DNA of 59,760 bases from Syntrophobacteraceae bacterium (GTDB lineage: Bacteria > Desulfobacterota > Syntrophobacteria > Syntrophobacterales > Syntrophobacteraceae). Below, piece by piece: positions 8,016-16,934 of the stretch. Position 1 is the first letter of the stretch; the number at the start of each line of letters is the position of its first letter. Under the pieces are notes generated by a model. That model did no database searches. It was not told the origin of the DNA and was given only the letters and a program-made list of their open reading frames with translations. A program made the translations under genes and the position numbers. The DNA lies in the NCBI GenBank assembly GCA_013314815.1, contig JABUEY010000006.1, positions 1 through 59,760 on the forward strand. The letters are read 5' to 3'.

Positions 8016-9539
8016 ATGAATAAACTGCTGTTCATAGGACTGGATTGCGCGACTCCTCAGCTCGTGTTCGATGCCTGGAGGGATGAACTTCCTCACCTGG
8101 ATTTTCTCATGAAACATGGAGTCCACGGGGAGTTGCAGAGCTGCATTCCTCCGATCACCGTTCCGGCGTGGACGGCAATGATGTCGAGCAAGGACCCCGG
8201 CGAACTGGGGTTCTATGGATTCAGAAACAGAAAAAGTCACCGCTATGAAGAACTCTATTTTGCCAATGCGTCCTACAACAACGAAACGATGCTCTGGAAC
8301 TACCTGGAAAAGGCAGGGAAGCGGTCCGTATTGATCGGTGTGCCTCAGACCTACCCGCCCAGGCAACTGAACGGAATCGTCGTCGGGTGTTTTCTTACTC
8401 CGGATAAATCAGCCGACTACACGTACCCCGCCGGGATAAAAGAGGATCTCGATGCCATCGCCGACGGCGATTACATCATCGATGTGAAAGATTTCAGGAC
8501 CGACAACAAGGACTGGCTTCTCGATCAGATCTACCGGATGACAGAGAGACGCTTCAAAGTTGTCCGGCATTACCTTCACAGTGAAGCCTGGGATTTCTTC
8601 ATGTTTGTCGAAATGGGCATCGACAGAATGCACCACGCCTTCTGGCGTTACCAGGATGCGGGACACAGGCTCTACGAACCCGACAGCCCTTATTCCAATG
8701 CCATCAGGTCCTACTACCGGTACGTCGACAGGCAGATCGGCAATCTCCTGGACGGTTTGGAACCGGGCACCACCGTTGTCGTCGCGTCGGATCACGGGGC
8801 CAAGAAGATGGTCGGCGCCATCTGTGTCAATGAATGGCTTATGCAGAAGGGGTACCTGCGCCTGAACAAGCCGCTCGACGGACCCGTCAAACTCACGCCT
8901 GATATGATCGACTGGAAGAAGACACGGGCATGGGGGGAAGGGGGATATTATTCCAGGGTCTTTTTCAATGTGAAGGGCCGGGAACCCGAGGGTGTCGTCT
9001 CGGCGGAGGAATATGAAGCCTTTCGAAACAGGCTGAAGGAAGAGATCGAATCTCTGGGCGACGAACAAGGCCGGCCCATCGGGACCAGGGTGTTCAAGCC
9101 GGAGGACGTCTATCGAACCGTAAGAAATATAGCACCGGATCTGATCGTCTACTTCGGAGATCTCGACTGGAGGGCGGCCGGGAAGGTTGGAACCGGCAGA
9201 ATCCATGTCTACGAAAATGATACAGGACCCGATGACAGCAACCACGCCGAGAAGGGGATCTTCATATTGAAAACGGATCCTTCGAGGCTGACGAAGGCGG
9301 GCCTGTCCGAAGGGCAGCGACTCGACGGACTCAGCCTTTATGACGTGGCTCCCACCATCCTCGACTGTTTCCGGCTGCCCACGCCGTCCGGGATGATCGG
9401 CAAGTCGATATTGAACGGGGTTTCGAGATCGGCTGACTACCTGGCGTGGTCGATCGATCCATCGGAAACGGAAAAAGGCTATTCTCTGGAGGATGAGGAA
9501 AAGATCAAGAAGCACCTCGAGGAACTTGGATATATATGA
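8016..9539 (+). CDS. Type I phosphodiesterase/nucleotide pyrophosphatase family protein
   Basis: 507 aa, complete. It begins MNKLLFIGLDCATP (metal Asp9) and carries PITVPAWTAM with the probable Thr nucleophile near residue 53, VVVASDHGAKKM, DDSNHAEKGIFI and the terminal DVAPTILDCF block. This is the AlkP-superfamily phosphodiesterase pattern. The start is firm: ATG 8016 follows GGAAAGGA at 8003-8010. It ends KKHLEELGYI, like the other two AlkP proteins of this cluster. Substrate unknown; a surface-glycan or nucleotide-sugar phosphodiester is inferred from neighbours. Confidence 0.88.
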   Translation: MNKLLFIGLDCATPQLVFDAWRDELPHLDFLMKHGVHGELQSCIPPITVPAWTAMMSSKDPGELGFYGFRNRKSHRYEELYFANASYNNETMLWNYLEKAGKRSVLIGVPQTYPPRQLNGIVVGCFLTPDKSADYTYPAGIKEDLDAIADGDYIIDVKDFRTDNKDWLLDQIYRMTERRFKVVRHYLHSEAWDFFMFVEMGIDRMHHAFWRYQDAGHRLYEPDSPYSNAIRSYYRYVDRQIGNLLDGLEPGTTVVVASDHGAKKMVGAICVNEWLMQKGYLRLNKPLDGPVKLTPDMIDWKKTRAWGEGGYYSRVFFNVKGREPEGVVSAEEYEAFRNRLKEEIESLGDEQGRPIGTRVFKPEDVYRTVRNIAPDLIVYFGDLDWRAAGKVGTGRIHVYENDTGPDDSNHAEKGIFILKTDPSRLTKAGLSEGQRLDGLSLYDVAPTILDCFRLPTPSGMIGKSILNGVSRSADYLAWSIDPSETEKGYSLEDEEKIKKHLEELGYI

Positions 9540-9619
9540 TTTGTGGAAACCTCGACCGGCATCCGACATATTTATCTGAAATTATACTATTGTGTTGATG
9601 AACAATGAAGGGTGTGCAT

Positions 9620-10822
9620 ATGGAAAGGCAGCAACAGCCGCCGACAGAGCCTCAGGAAGTAAATCTCTTCGAATATTTTCTGATACTTGCAAAACGGAAA
9701 CGTCTTATTGCCGCCGGCGCCTTCGGGTTTGCCGTTCTTGCGCTCGTTGTCTGTCTCGTGATGTCTCCGATCTTTGAAGCGACCACCAGGCTCATGCCTC
9801 CCCAGGAGAGTGGCGGCAGTGCCGCCGGCCAGCTGCTCGCTCAACTTGGAGGTGCGGCGGGTATCGTACTGGGGGGAGGCGGTTCATCTTCCACGGGGGA
9901 ATTGTTCGCCGGATTGTTGCAGACCGACCCAGTTGTTGACGCGATCATAGATCGGTTCGATCTGATGAAGTTGTTCGATGTATCCACTCGGGACGAAGCC
10001 AGGATGGCCGTGCTGCTCAATGTGTTGAGAGTCGAGGTGGACCCGAAGAACGGCATTCTGTCGGTTACCGCGGCAGACACGGATCCCAGGAAGGCTGCGG
10101 ATATGGCGAACGCCTTCGTGGAGGAACTGAAGAAGCTTCTCGGCAGAATCGCCGTGACCGAATCGAGCAAGAAGCGGGTGTTTTTCGAAACTCAACTGAA
10201 ACAGGCTCACGAAGCGCTCAGCAAGGCGGAGGAGGCCATACAGGGGTTTCAGGAGAGCACGGGAGCCATCAAGATCGACGATCAGGCCGCTGCTCTTCTG
10301 CAGCAGTACATCAGCCTGAGGGCTGCTGTGGTTTCCAAGGAGGTGCAGCTCCAGGTCATGAAGACCTATGCAACGGCAAACAACCCGGATCTGAAGAGGG
10401 CTGAACAGGAGTTGCGAGCTCTCAAGGAGCAGCTTTCGAGGCTGGAGGAAAGTGGAGGAGGCCAGGATCCGAATCTCATCATCCCCACCGACCAGATCCC
10501 GACCCTGGGAAAGGAATTCATCCGAAAAATGAGGGATTTCAAATACCAGGAAATGCTGTACGAACTCCTGGTGAAACAATACGAGGCGGCGCGACTCGAG
10601 GAGGCTCGGGATGCGATCATCGTCCAGGTGATCAACCAGGCGGTGCCACCCGAAAGAAAGGCCAGGCCGAAGACACGTCTTGTTGTCCTCATTGCCGGGG
10701 CCACCGGGTTTTTCCTCTTCATTCTGGCAGCCCTTTTCCTGGAATTCTTTGAAAGAGCGTCGGCCGATCCCGAAAACAGGAACCGCATGACCGAAATACG
10801 AAAATACCTGCGAAGGTTCTGA
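9620..10822 (+). CDS. Wzz/GNVR-type polysaccharide chain-length determinant
   Basis: 400 aa inner-membrane protein with the Wzz layout: N-terminal cytoplasmic stub NLFEYFLILAKRKRL, first membrane segment at about 27-47, a large periplasmic middle rich in heptad-like Leu/Ala/Glu (coiled coil about 170-300), and a second membrane segment (LVVLIAGATGFFLFILAAL) near the C-terminus. It is expected to set the length of the chain made by the Wzy-type polymerase. No tyrosine-kinase domain is attached. Start ATG 9620 is chosen because AAGGG at 9608-9612 sits 7 bases before it; ATG 9605 is an alternative adding five residues. Confidence 0.88.
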   Translation: MERQQQPPTEPQEVNLFEYFLILAKRKRLIAAGAFGFAVLALVVCLVMSPIFEATTRLMPPQESGGSAAGQLLAQLGGAAGIVLGGGGSSSTGELFAGLLQTDPVVDAIIDRFDLMKLFDVSTRDEARMAVLLNVLRVEVDPKNGILSVTAADTDPRKAADMANAFVEELKKLLGRIAVTESSKKRVFFETQLKQAHEALSKAEEAIQGFQESTGAIKIDDQAAALLQQYISLRAAVVSKEVQLQVMKTYATANNPDLKRAEQELRALKEQLSRLEESGGGQDPNLIIPTDQIPTLGKEFIRKMRDFKYQEMLYELLVKQYEAARLEEARDAIIVQVINQAVPPERKARPKTRLVVLIAGATGFFLFILAALFLEFFERASADPENRNRMTEIRKYLRRF

Positions 10823-11462
10823 GCCGGCTTGACCTTGAAAGCATTCGGGTACCGGGAACCCGCTGTGCTGAACCTCTTCGCAGGCACGGAGATTTTTTGT
10901 ATTCCAAGAGTTTCTTGTACAAATGATAAAAAGGTGGTAGTGTCGTTCGACAGCTTTTTCAGATCAGATATGCCGCTTCCAGGTATCATGCAGTGATAAG
11001 GGGGGACAGGATATACGCATCCTTCGAAAGTCGGCAGTTCTTGATGTCTTACAAGTCAGTTCCGGTGCCGCCGGAAATAGGATGCCGACTGTCTTCAGCA
11101 GGAAGTAGGGGAGGGCTTGCAATCCTGGGTGGGGAGGCCTGCTCGGAGGTTGCGCGCACAGGTGACATCTCCTGAACCTGCAAGAGTGACCGGATGAACC
11201 TTTTGCATGGCCGTCGAAAGCATTTCGTGGAACGATCCGGGTTTGCAGGCTGTCCTGCGAGAAGGGTTTTTTTATTTGTACGGCAGGGTACCGGTTGGCT
11301 GCATGGGATTCGACAGCCTGCATCGCGAGTCGCTGTGCATGTATCGATGGTCCGATCGATGGCGTCGTTTTGGCGGCAACAAGAGGGTTGTGAGGCAATT
11401 GAGCCGGTACCCGTTTTCAGGCAGATCCGGCTGATATCCTGATCACCAAGAGCTTACCAGGC
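10823..11462. other. 640-base stretch without a supported gene
   Basis: Between the Wzz-like gene and the WecA-like gene. Short open frames exist on both strands (for example 11207-11434 plus) but lack ribosome sites and family-like sequence. The stretch 10890-10935 is AT-rich and could hold a promoter, but no good -35/-10 pair was found. Probably a regulatory leader or a decayed gene. Confidence 0.4.
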
Positions 11463-12968
11463 ATGACGATAAAGATACTTTCCATCTTTTTCATCAGTTT
11501 GACTTTGGCACTGATCTTCGGGCCTTTTGTAAAACATTTTGCCTTCAGTCGCAACCTCATGGACCGGCCTTCATCCCGAAAAGTCCATGCCGAGCCTGTT
11601 CCCCGCGTCGGCGGCATCATTCTCTACCTGGCATGCCTGATCCCCTTCGTAATCGGCATCGTGGTCACTCCCGCCGTAGCGACGGATCGCTTTCCCATGC
11701 ATTCGGTCTACTGGATGCTCAGCGGCGCAACCCTGGTGTTCCTCCTGGGGCTTGTGGATGATGTCCATGGGCTCAGGCCTGGAATCAAGTTCGTATTTCA
11801 AGGTGTGGCGGCATTCCTTGCCTATCACGGAGGCATCTACTTCGAGTTTGTGGAGCTGCCCTGGGGACCGTCTTTCTCGCTCGGCGTGTTCTCCATGCCC
11901 TTCACCATCTTCTGGTTTCTCCTCGTCATCAACGCCATCAACCTGATCGACGGCCTCGACGGGCTCGCTGCGGGAGTCAGCCTCTTTGTGGCGCTGGTAT
12001 TGCTCACCATGAGTCTCCTGGGAGGCAAGTACCTGGTATCCCTGGGGCTCGCCGCTCTTGCCGGCGCCTGCCTGGGCTTTCTGCGTTACAATTTCAATCC
12101 CGCTTCTATCTTCATGGGGGATTCGGGAAGTTATTTTCTCGGTTTCATGCTGGCGTCCCTCAGCGTCCTTGGATCCATGAAAAGCCAGGCGACGGTGGCC
12201 ATCATCATTCCCATTGTTGCCCTGGGAGTGCCTCTCATGGACACGCTGCTCGCCCCCATAAGACGGTTCATCATCGGTCAGGACCTCTTCCAGCCGGACA
12301 AAAGACACATTCACCACCAGCTCCTGAGAAAGGGCCTGACGCATCGCAAAGCCGTGTTATGGATGTACGGCGCCACGATTTTTCTCGGTATTTTTGCACT
12401 GCTCATCGTCAACACAAGGGACGAAAGGGCGGGCTTCATTCTCATAATCCTGGCGGCCCTGGTCATCGTGGGCATCCGCAAGCTCGGGTACCTCGAATAT
12501 TTCGCCGTGGACAAGATGATCGGCTATTTCAGGGACGTCACGGATGAAATGGGCATCAAGAGGGACCGAAGAACCTTCTTGAACAGGCAGATTGAAATCA
12601 AGCAGGCAAAGACGACCGACGAACTGTGGGATCGAGTGATTGAAGCTCTCGAACAACTGCGCATCGACGATGCCCGGATGCACTTCAACGGGTTGTCCGA
12701 AAAGCTGGACGCAAACGGCCCGTACACGTGGAAGGCAAGAGAAATCAGCGTGGAACCGTCCGAATGTGAGTACTGCGTTCTTTCCCTGGATCTGCCCCTC
12801 CTGAACAACGGTAAGAGTTATGGAGTGCTGCATCTGAGAAAAGACCTTGTTCGAGATCCCATCACTCCTTACACCCTGAGGCGGATCGAGCATTTGAGAA
12901 GAAGCGTGGTGAACAAGATACAGGAACTCGAGGAAGAAGCGGAAGCCAACCTGCACATGAACACCTGA
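11463..12968 (+). CDS. Polyprenyl-phosphate sugar-1-phosphate transferase (WecA/TagO family) with C-terminal extension
   Basis: 501 aa. It transfers a sugar-1-phosphate from a UDP-sugar to undecaprenyl phosphate, the first membrane step of glycan assembly. Family motifs: RKVHAEPVPRVGG (about 39), LGLVDDVHGL (about 95, the DD site), NAINLIDGLDGLAAG (about 157), MGDSGSYFLG (about 218) and DKRHIHHQLLRKG (about 279). About ten membrane segments fill residues 1-345. Residues 350-501 form a soluble cytoplasmic extension ending in a helical stretch; it is GAF-like in feel but not recognised with certainty. Typical WecA/TagO proteins are about 350 aa, so the tail is an addition. ATG 11463 starts directly before the family-like N-terminus. 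Confidence 0.9.
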   Translation: MTIKILSIFFISLTLALIFGPFVKHFAFSRNLMDRPSSRKVHAEPVPRVGGIILYLACLIPFVIGIVVTPAVATDRFPMHSVYWMLSGATLVFLLGLVDDVHGLRPGIKFVFQGVAAFLAYHGGIYFEFVELPWGPSFSLGVFSMPFTIFWFLLVINAINLIDGLDGLAAGVSLFVALVLLTMSLLGGKYLVSLGLAALAGACLGFLRYNFNPASIFMGDSGSYFLGFMLASLSVLGSMKSQATVAIIIPIVALGVPLMDTLLAPIRRFIIGQDLFQPDKRHIHHQLLRKGLTHRKAVLWMYGATIFLGIFALLIVNTRDERAGFILIILAALVIVGIRKLGYLEYFAVDKMIGYFRDVTDEMGIKRDRRTFLNRQIEIKQAKTTDELWDRVIEALEQLRIDDARMHFNGLSEKLDANGPYTWKAREISVEPSECEYCVLSLDLPLLNNGKSYGVLHLRKDLVRDPITPYTLRRIEHLRRSVVNKIQELEEEAEANLHMNT

Positions 12969-13046
12969 CGGATTTCCCCCTTCGACCCTGTCGCTGCAAC
13001 TCCTGCCTGTATTCGCAGGAATTCGCAGGGCCGAATGTCGATTCCT

Positions 13047-13922
13047 TCATTTCCCCAGCCCAGCCAAACCATGTGAACCGTTTCGGATGAACTCCAGCGC
13101 GAGCTTTGCCGTGGGGCGATGGTGGAGCATGGCGATATGGCTTATCGGTGACGTTTCATGCAGCGTCCATTCGAGGCGATCGGTGAGGGAGGCTTCAGCG
13201 GGCAGGACCATGTTGTCGAGCGGGCTGTAAACGGCGAGGCGGGGAATGCCCGGCGCGGCTGGCAGTCGTTCGATTTCTGCAATGAGGGGTCCCTTGTATC
13301 GAAGACTTTGAGCCAGTGTGCCGAGCCCCAGGACGGCAAGTTTCGACCCCTGGTGGGGTGTGCCCAGAGTCACAACGGCTGCAACCGGGCTTCGGCGATT
13401 CGGGTCGTCCACATAGGCGCGGATCAGGAGCCCTCCCAGGCTGTGGCCCACAAAGACCGGGGGTCTTCCAGCAGAGAGCTCCGTCACCTGTCGGGCCAGC
13501 CGGTCCAGCTGTTCGAGGATTTCGTGGAAAGAACAATTCCAGCTGCTGTAGTTGAGCGCATGGATGTTCCTGAAGCCTTCGGCTCTGAACCAGCGGCGGA
13601 AGAGAATCCAGGCGCCGGCGTTGTGATACAGACCATGAACGAAAATCACGGGAGGCGAGGGGCAGGGTGGATCCGTCTTCGAATACCGTACGGATCTTGA
13701 GAAGCCCAGAGGATAGGTCAGCAAGACAAAGGCAAGGCTCAGGGAGCTGGCGAGGATTCCACGAGCCATCATTCTCCCGATTCTTCCTTTCGAAAGGTCC
13801 CGCAGGTGATCGAGGTGCCTGCTGTTTGCGGCTTCAAACCAGAAGAATGCGTAGGAGAGGCTGGAGAAGACGAGAACAACAAAGGCGAAGCAGGATGCGA
13901 GAACAAGAATGAATGCAGTCAA
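13047..13922 (-). CDS. Membrane-anchored alpha/beta hydrolase (lipase-like)
   Basis: 291 aa. Two hydrophobic N-terminal segments (about 3-27 and 54-72) anchor the protein; the hydrolase domain follows. VIFVHGLYHN marks the oxyanion region, GHSLGG gives nucleophile Ser161, YSPLDNMV gives Asp236 and SHIAMLHH the His. It resembles PGAP1/LipA-type lipases or esterases. The start is TTG 13922, with AAAGGG upstream; it begins 2 bases after the stop of the HAD gene, so the two are translationally coupled. Substrate unknown. Confidence 0.82.
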   Translation of the reverse strand: MTAFILVLASCFAFVVLVFSSLSYAFFWFEAANSRHLDHLRDLSKGRIGRMMARGILASSLSLAFVLLTYPLGFSRSVRYSKTDPPCPSPPVIFVHGLYHNAGAWILFRRWFRAEGFRNIHALNYSSWNCSFHEILEQLDRLARQVTELSAGRPPVFVGHSLGGLLIRAYVDDPNRRSPVAAVVTLGTPHQGSKLAVLGLGTLAQSLRYKGPLIAEIERLPAAPGIPRLAVYSPLDNMVLPAEASLTDRLEWTLHETSPISHIAMLHHRPTAKLALEFIRNGSHGLAGLGK

Positions 13923-13924
13923 GT

Positions 13925-14614
13925 CTACAAGCCCTTTCTTTTCAACAGGGTATCGATTTGGTTCAAGTCCTCGACGAGCAAATCCGGAGGGGTTTGTTCT
14001 CCCCTGAGGATCTTCACCAGAACGCCTCTTTCCTTTTCAGGCCGCTGCAATACCCAGAGCGTGCGCATGCCCACGTTCCGTGCAGGTTCGATATCCTGTT
14101 CGTAACTGTCTCCGACCATCCAGCAGCGGTCGGCCTTTTCACCGGAAATGGACACTGCACGGGTGTAGATGTCAGGAGACGGCTTCTTGCAGCCGACCCT
14201 GTAGCTCAATACTGAGTAGTCTATCAACTCGATCAGACGGGGGTATGCCGCACAAAAGCCGCGGTACAGAGGGTGCCATGTGTTGGAGATCACCCCGATT
14301 CGATGGCCCCGGGACTTCAAAGCTTCCAGCAGAGCCGAAGCCCCCGGCACCTCCCTGACTGCCTGGTACTGCTCAGCCCAGACCCGTTCGAGTACGCACC
14401 TGATCGTCTCTGCATCGTGTCGCCTCAAGACGCCTGAAAGAGCCGAGGCCAGCTGGGATGGGTCTGTAGCCGGGTGCGTCATGATGAGTCTTCCCGCCAG
14501 TTTCGTTTCCTTTTCGGTAAGTGCGAGTTGGTGCGCGAGAAGTCTGCGGGGTGATAATTCTCCGGAGACAGTCAGTGTGTTGCCGATATCGAAAAAGACG
14601 ACGTTCGATTTCAA
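13925..14614 (-). CDS. HAD-superfamily hydrolase
   Basis: 229 aa from TTG 14614, which has AAAGGCGG just upstream; the ATG at 14722 would add 36 residues without family likeness. Motif I is VFFDIGNTLT: Asp9 is the nucleophile, but the second Asp of the usual DxDxT is Gly, as in some HAD branches, which would weaken the general acid. Motif II is VISNT, motif III the Lys of KKPSPDIY and motif IV MVGDSYEQDIEPA. The cap between motifs I and II is helical. The target phosphate ester is unknown. Coupled to the downstream lipase-like gene. Confidence 0.82.
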   Translation of the reverse strand: MKSNVVFFDIGNTLTVSGELSPRRLLAHQLALTEKETKLAGRLIMTHPATDPSQLASALSGVLRRHDAETIRCVLERVWAEQYQAVREVPGASALLEALKSRGHRIGVISNTWHPLYRGFCAAYPRLIELIDYSVLSYRVGCKKPSPDIYTRAVSISGEKADRCWMVGDSYEQDIEPARNVGMRTLWVLQRPEKERGVLVKILRGEQTPPDLLVEDLNQIDTLLKRKGL

Positions 14615-14737
14615 GCGACCGCCTTTCTCATTGCGTCGATCCCCAACGGTTCGATGAAACCCCCGGATTGACGTGTTGTACGTGCCGAAGTTTTCGCTGC
14701 GGGCTCCAGGCCTTCGATCCAACGGCCGATCGCCGGC

Positions 14738-16675
14738 TCATTTCAAGGCGTTCAACACGGAAGGAAACAGTTCGATTTGAGTATGAGGAAGAAACAGGGC
14801 TGCCACGAACTCGTTCATAAAGTCCGGATGAACGGACAATTCCAAATAGGTCATGCGCCCGGCAATCTCCCGAGTTTTTCGAAAGGCAACATCGGACAGT
14901 GTGGCAAAACGGGCTCCCGCGAGCGAGCTGTTGCCGACAAAGTGAATGCGTTCTCGGGCAATATCGGGAAGAAGTCCGATGAAAACAGCCCTGTCGATGT
15001 CGAGATGAGCTCCAAAGCCGCCGGCGACAAAGATGCGGTCGAGGTCCCTGAATGACATTTCCATGTTTTCGAGCAGGACCTTCACGGCCGCCAGCACCGC
15101 TCCCTTGCTTTTCATGAGATTCCCGATATCGTCCTCGGTGATGACCACAGGACTTCCGGTGTCGGTGTCCTTCGCGTGTACGAGAACGAATTCAGGAACA
15201 TCGTCCGTGATTCGCACCAGCGGGTGACTGAACCGGACGAACCTTCCCCGCTGGTCAATGATGTGCTCCCGGAAGAGTTCAGCTACAGTGTCGATCAACC
15301 CAGATCCACAGATTCCGACAGGTTTCTTTCGCAAAACCGTCTCATAGAAGACCTCTTCTCCATCGATTCTCACTTTTTCGATGGCTCCTGCACCCGCCCG
15401 CATACCGCACTGGATACCCCCGCCTTCAAACGCGGGTCCCGCCGACGATGAACAGCAGACCAGCCAGTCCCTGTTGCCGATCACGATTTCACCATTGGTG
15501 CCCACGTCGATCAGAGCGCTGACCTGAGAGCTTTCACTCATGCCACAGGCCAGGACTCCAGCCGTTATGTCACCTCCCACGTAGCTGCTTACGCAGGGGA
15601 TGCAATGCAGCAGGGCATTCGGATGCCCCGTCAGGCCTATATCGGCCGTTTGAATAGGAGGGAACCTGTTTGCAGCGGGGATGTAGGGTTCAACCCGGAT
15701 ATGGCATGGTTCCAGGTTGAGGAGGAGATGAGTCATCACGGTATTACCGGCGGCAACGTAACAGGTGATGTCTTCCGTGGAAATGCCGGCGGCTTCGGCC
15801 AGTTCGTCCACCAGGGAATTGATGGTGGATATGACAGCGTCATGCAGGGGAATGAGACCTCCGTGGCCGCATGCGAAGATCATCCGTGAAACGACATCTT
15901 CTCCGTAGCGAGCCTGCCTGTTATGACTTGCCTCGACTCCCGCCACCGTCCCTTCGCACAGGTTGATGAGCTGAGCGACGATGGTCGTGGTGCCGACATC
16001 GACCGCGACGCCGTAATTGAAGCGGCTCCTGTCTCCCTGTTCCACGATTCGAAGTTGAGGGCAATCCTGGTCGCTGGAATGTACGGTAACCGTGACTTCC
16101 CAGTTGCTTTGGCGAACCACCCTCGAAAGCCCTTGAAGGCATGCGAAGTGGATTTGAGGAGGGGGATGTGGAAAGTATCTACGCAGTTCCCTGCTGATGC
16201 GGTCCAAATCCGAAAGGTTGTCCGACAGTGTCGGTTTGGGAAGCTGGAGATGGAATTTCCTGGAAAGCGGGCGAAGTGACGCAATTTCGGGCAAGTCCGG
16301 GCCGGCCTCGAGGGGAGTCGGAAATTCGTCATATTGGACGATCTCGTCGACATGATCCATCACAAGAATCTGCTGCCCCTCTTTTCGGGACTCGGGAGGT
16401 ATCCAGACGATCACGTCTTCTGCAAGCAGTTCTGCCTGGCATGCCAGTGTATATCCCTGTTCGAGTTCTCGCTTGTCCAGGAGAGCGATGGCCCGGCCCG
16501 AAGACCTGACCCTTCCCCCGAGAAGCTTGACACGGCATTTTCCGCAGACACCCTGGCCTCCGCACAGGTTGTTGATATCGATCTCCGCGTAAGAAGCCAC
16601 ATCGATGAGACGCTCACCCGGCCGGGCATCTGTTGTGGTGCCCTCCGGCTGAAACGTCACTTTGACAGACGTCAT
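14738..16675 (-). CDS. RACo-like corrinoid activation protein: 2Fe-2S ferredoxin plus ASKHA (DUF4445) domain
   Basis: 645 aa. The N-terminal plant-type ferredoxin has C38-x5-C44-x2-C47-x31-C79. The C-terminal half is an actin-like ATPase: NYGVAVDVGTTTIVAQL (phosphate 1), SALIDVGTNGEIVIG (phosphate 2) and IFVAGGFGAHLDIDRA near the end. Known RACo proteins use ATP to drive reduction of Co(II) corrinoid proteins to Co(I), reactivating methyl transfer. The start is ATG 16675, preceded by GAGGAG; the frame upstream is not conserved in kind. No corrinoid protein or methyltransferase lies beside it, so its partner must be elsewhere. Confidence 0.88.
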   Translation of the reverse strand: MTSVKVTFQPEGTTTDARPGERLIDVASYAEIDINNLCGGQGVCGKCRVKLLGGRVRSSGRAIALLDKRELEQGYTLACQAELLAEDVIVWIPPESRKEGQQILVMDHVDEIVQYDEFPTPLEAGPDLPEIASLRPLSRKFHLQLPKPTLSDNLSDLDRISRELRRYFPHPPPQIHFACLQGLSRVVRQSNWEVTVTVHSSDQDCPQLRIVEQGDRSRFNYGVAVDVGTTTIVAQLINLCEGTVAGVEASHNRQARYGEDVVSRMIFACGHGGLIPLHDAVISTINSLVDELAEAAGISTEDITCYVAAGNTVMTHLLLNLEPCHIRVEPYIPAANRFPPIQTADIGLTGHPNALLHCIPCVSSYVGGDITAGVLACGMSESSQVSALIDVGTNGEIVIGNRDWLVCCSSSAGPAFEGGGIQCGMRAGAGAIEKVRIDGEEVFYETVLRKKPVGICGSGLIDTVAELFREHIIDQRGRFVRFSHPLVRITDDVPEFVLVHAKDTDTGSPVVITEDDIGNLMKSKGAVLAAVKVLLENMEMSFRDLDRIFVAGGFGAHLDIDRAVFIGLLPDIARERIHFVGNSSLAGARFATLSDVAFRKTREIAGRMTYLELSVHPDFMNEFVAALFLPHTQIELFPSVLNALK

Positions 16676-16934
16676 TCTCCAATCTCCTCGATGCCCACGA
16701 AAGCCCCCGGCAAGGGGCGCGTGCATTGCAAATTCAGAAACATTTACAACATTTCTCATGCCTTGACCACAGGATGTTGGCGGGTTAGTTTGCTTCAATA
16801 AACGAGGCGGTGCAGGCCGGAATCGTTCCACCGGGAGGATCCGTTCCGGGAGGCTCCCCCGGGCGTGGCATAAGCCATCGCCACAAATGCTGTCACCATA
16901 GCAACCGATGTCCCGGAGTCGCGCAGGAAGTCTC

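Noticed and set aside
8409-9569. 386-aa minus-strand frame across the phosphodiesterase gene
   Set aside because: Shadow frame; no ribosome site or motif.
11207-11434. 75-aa plus-strand frame before the WecA-like gene
   Set aside because: No ribosome site and no family-like sequence; cannot be supported.
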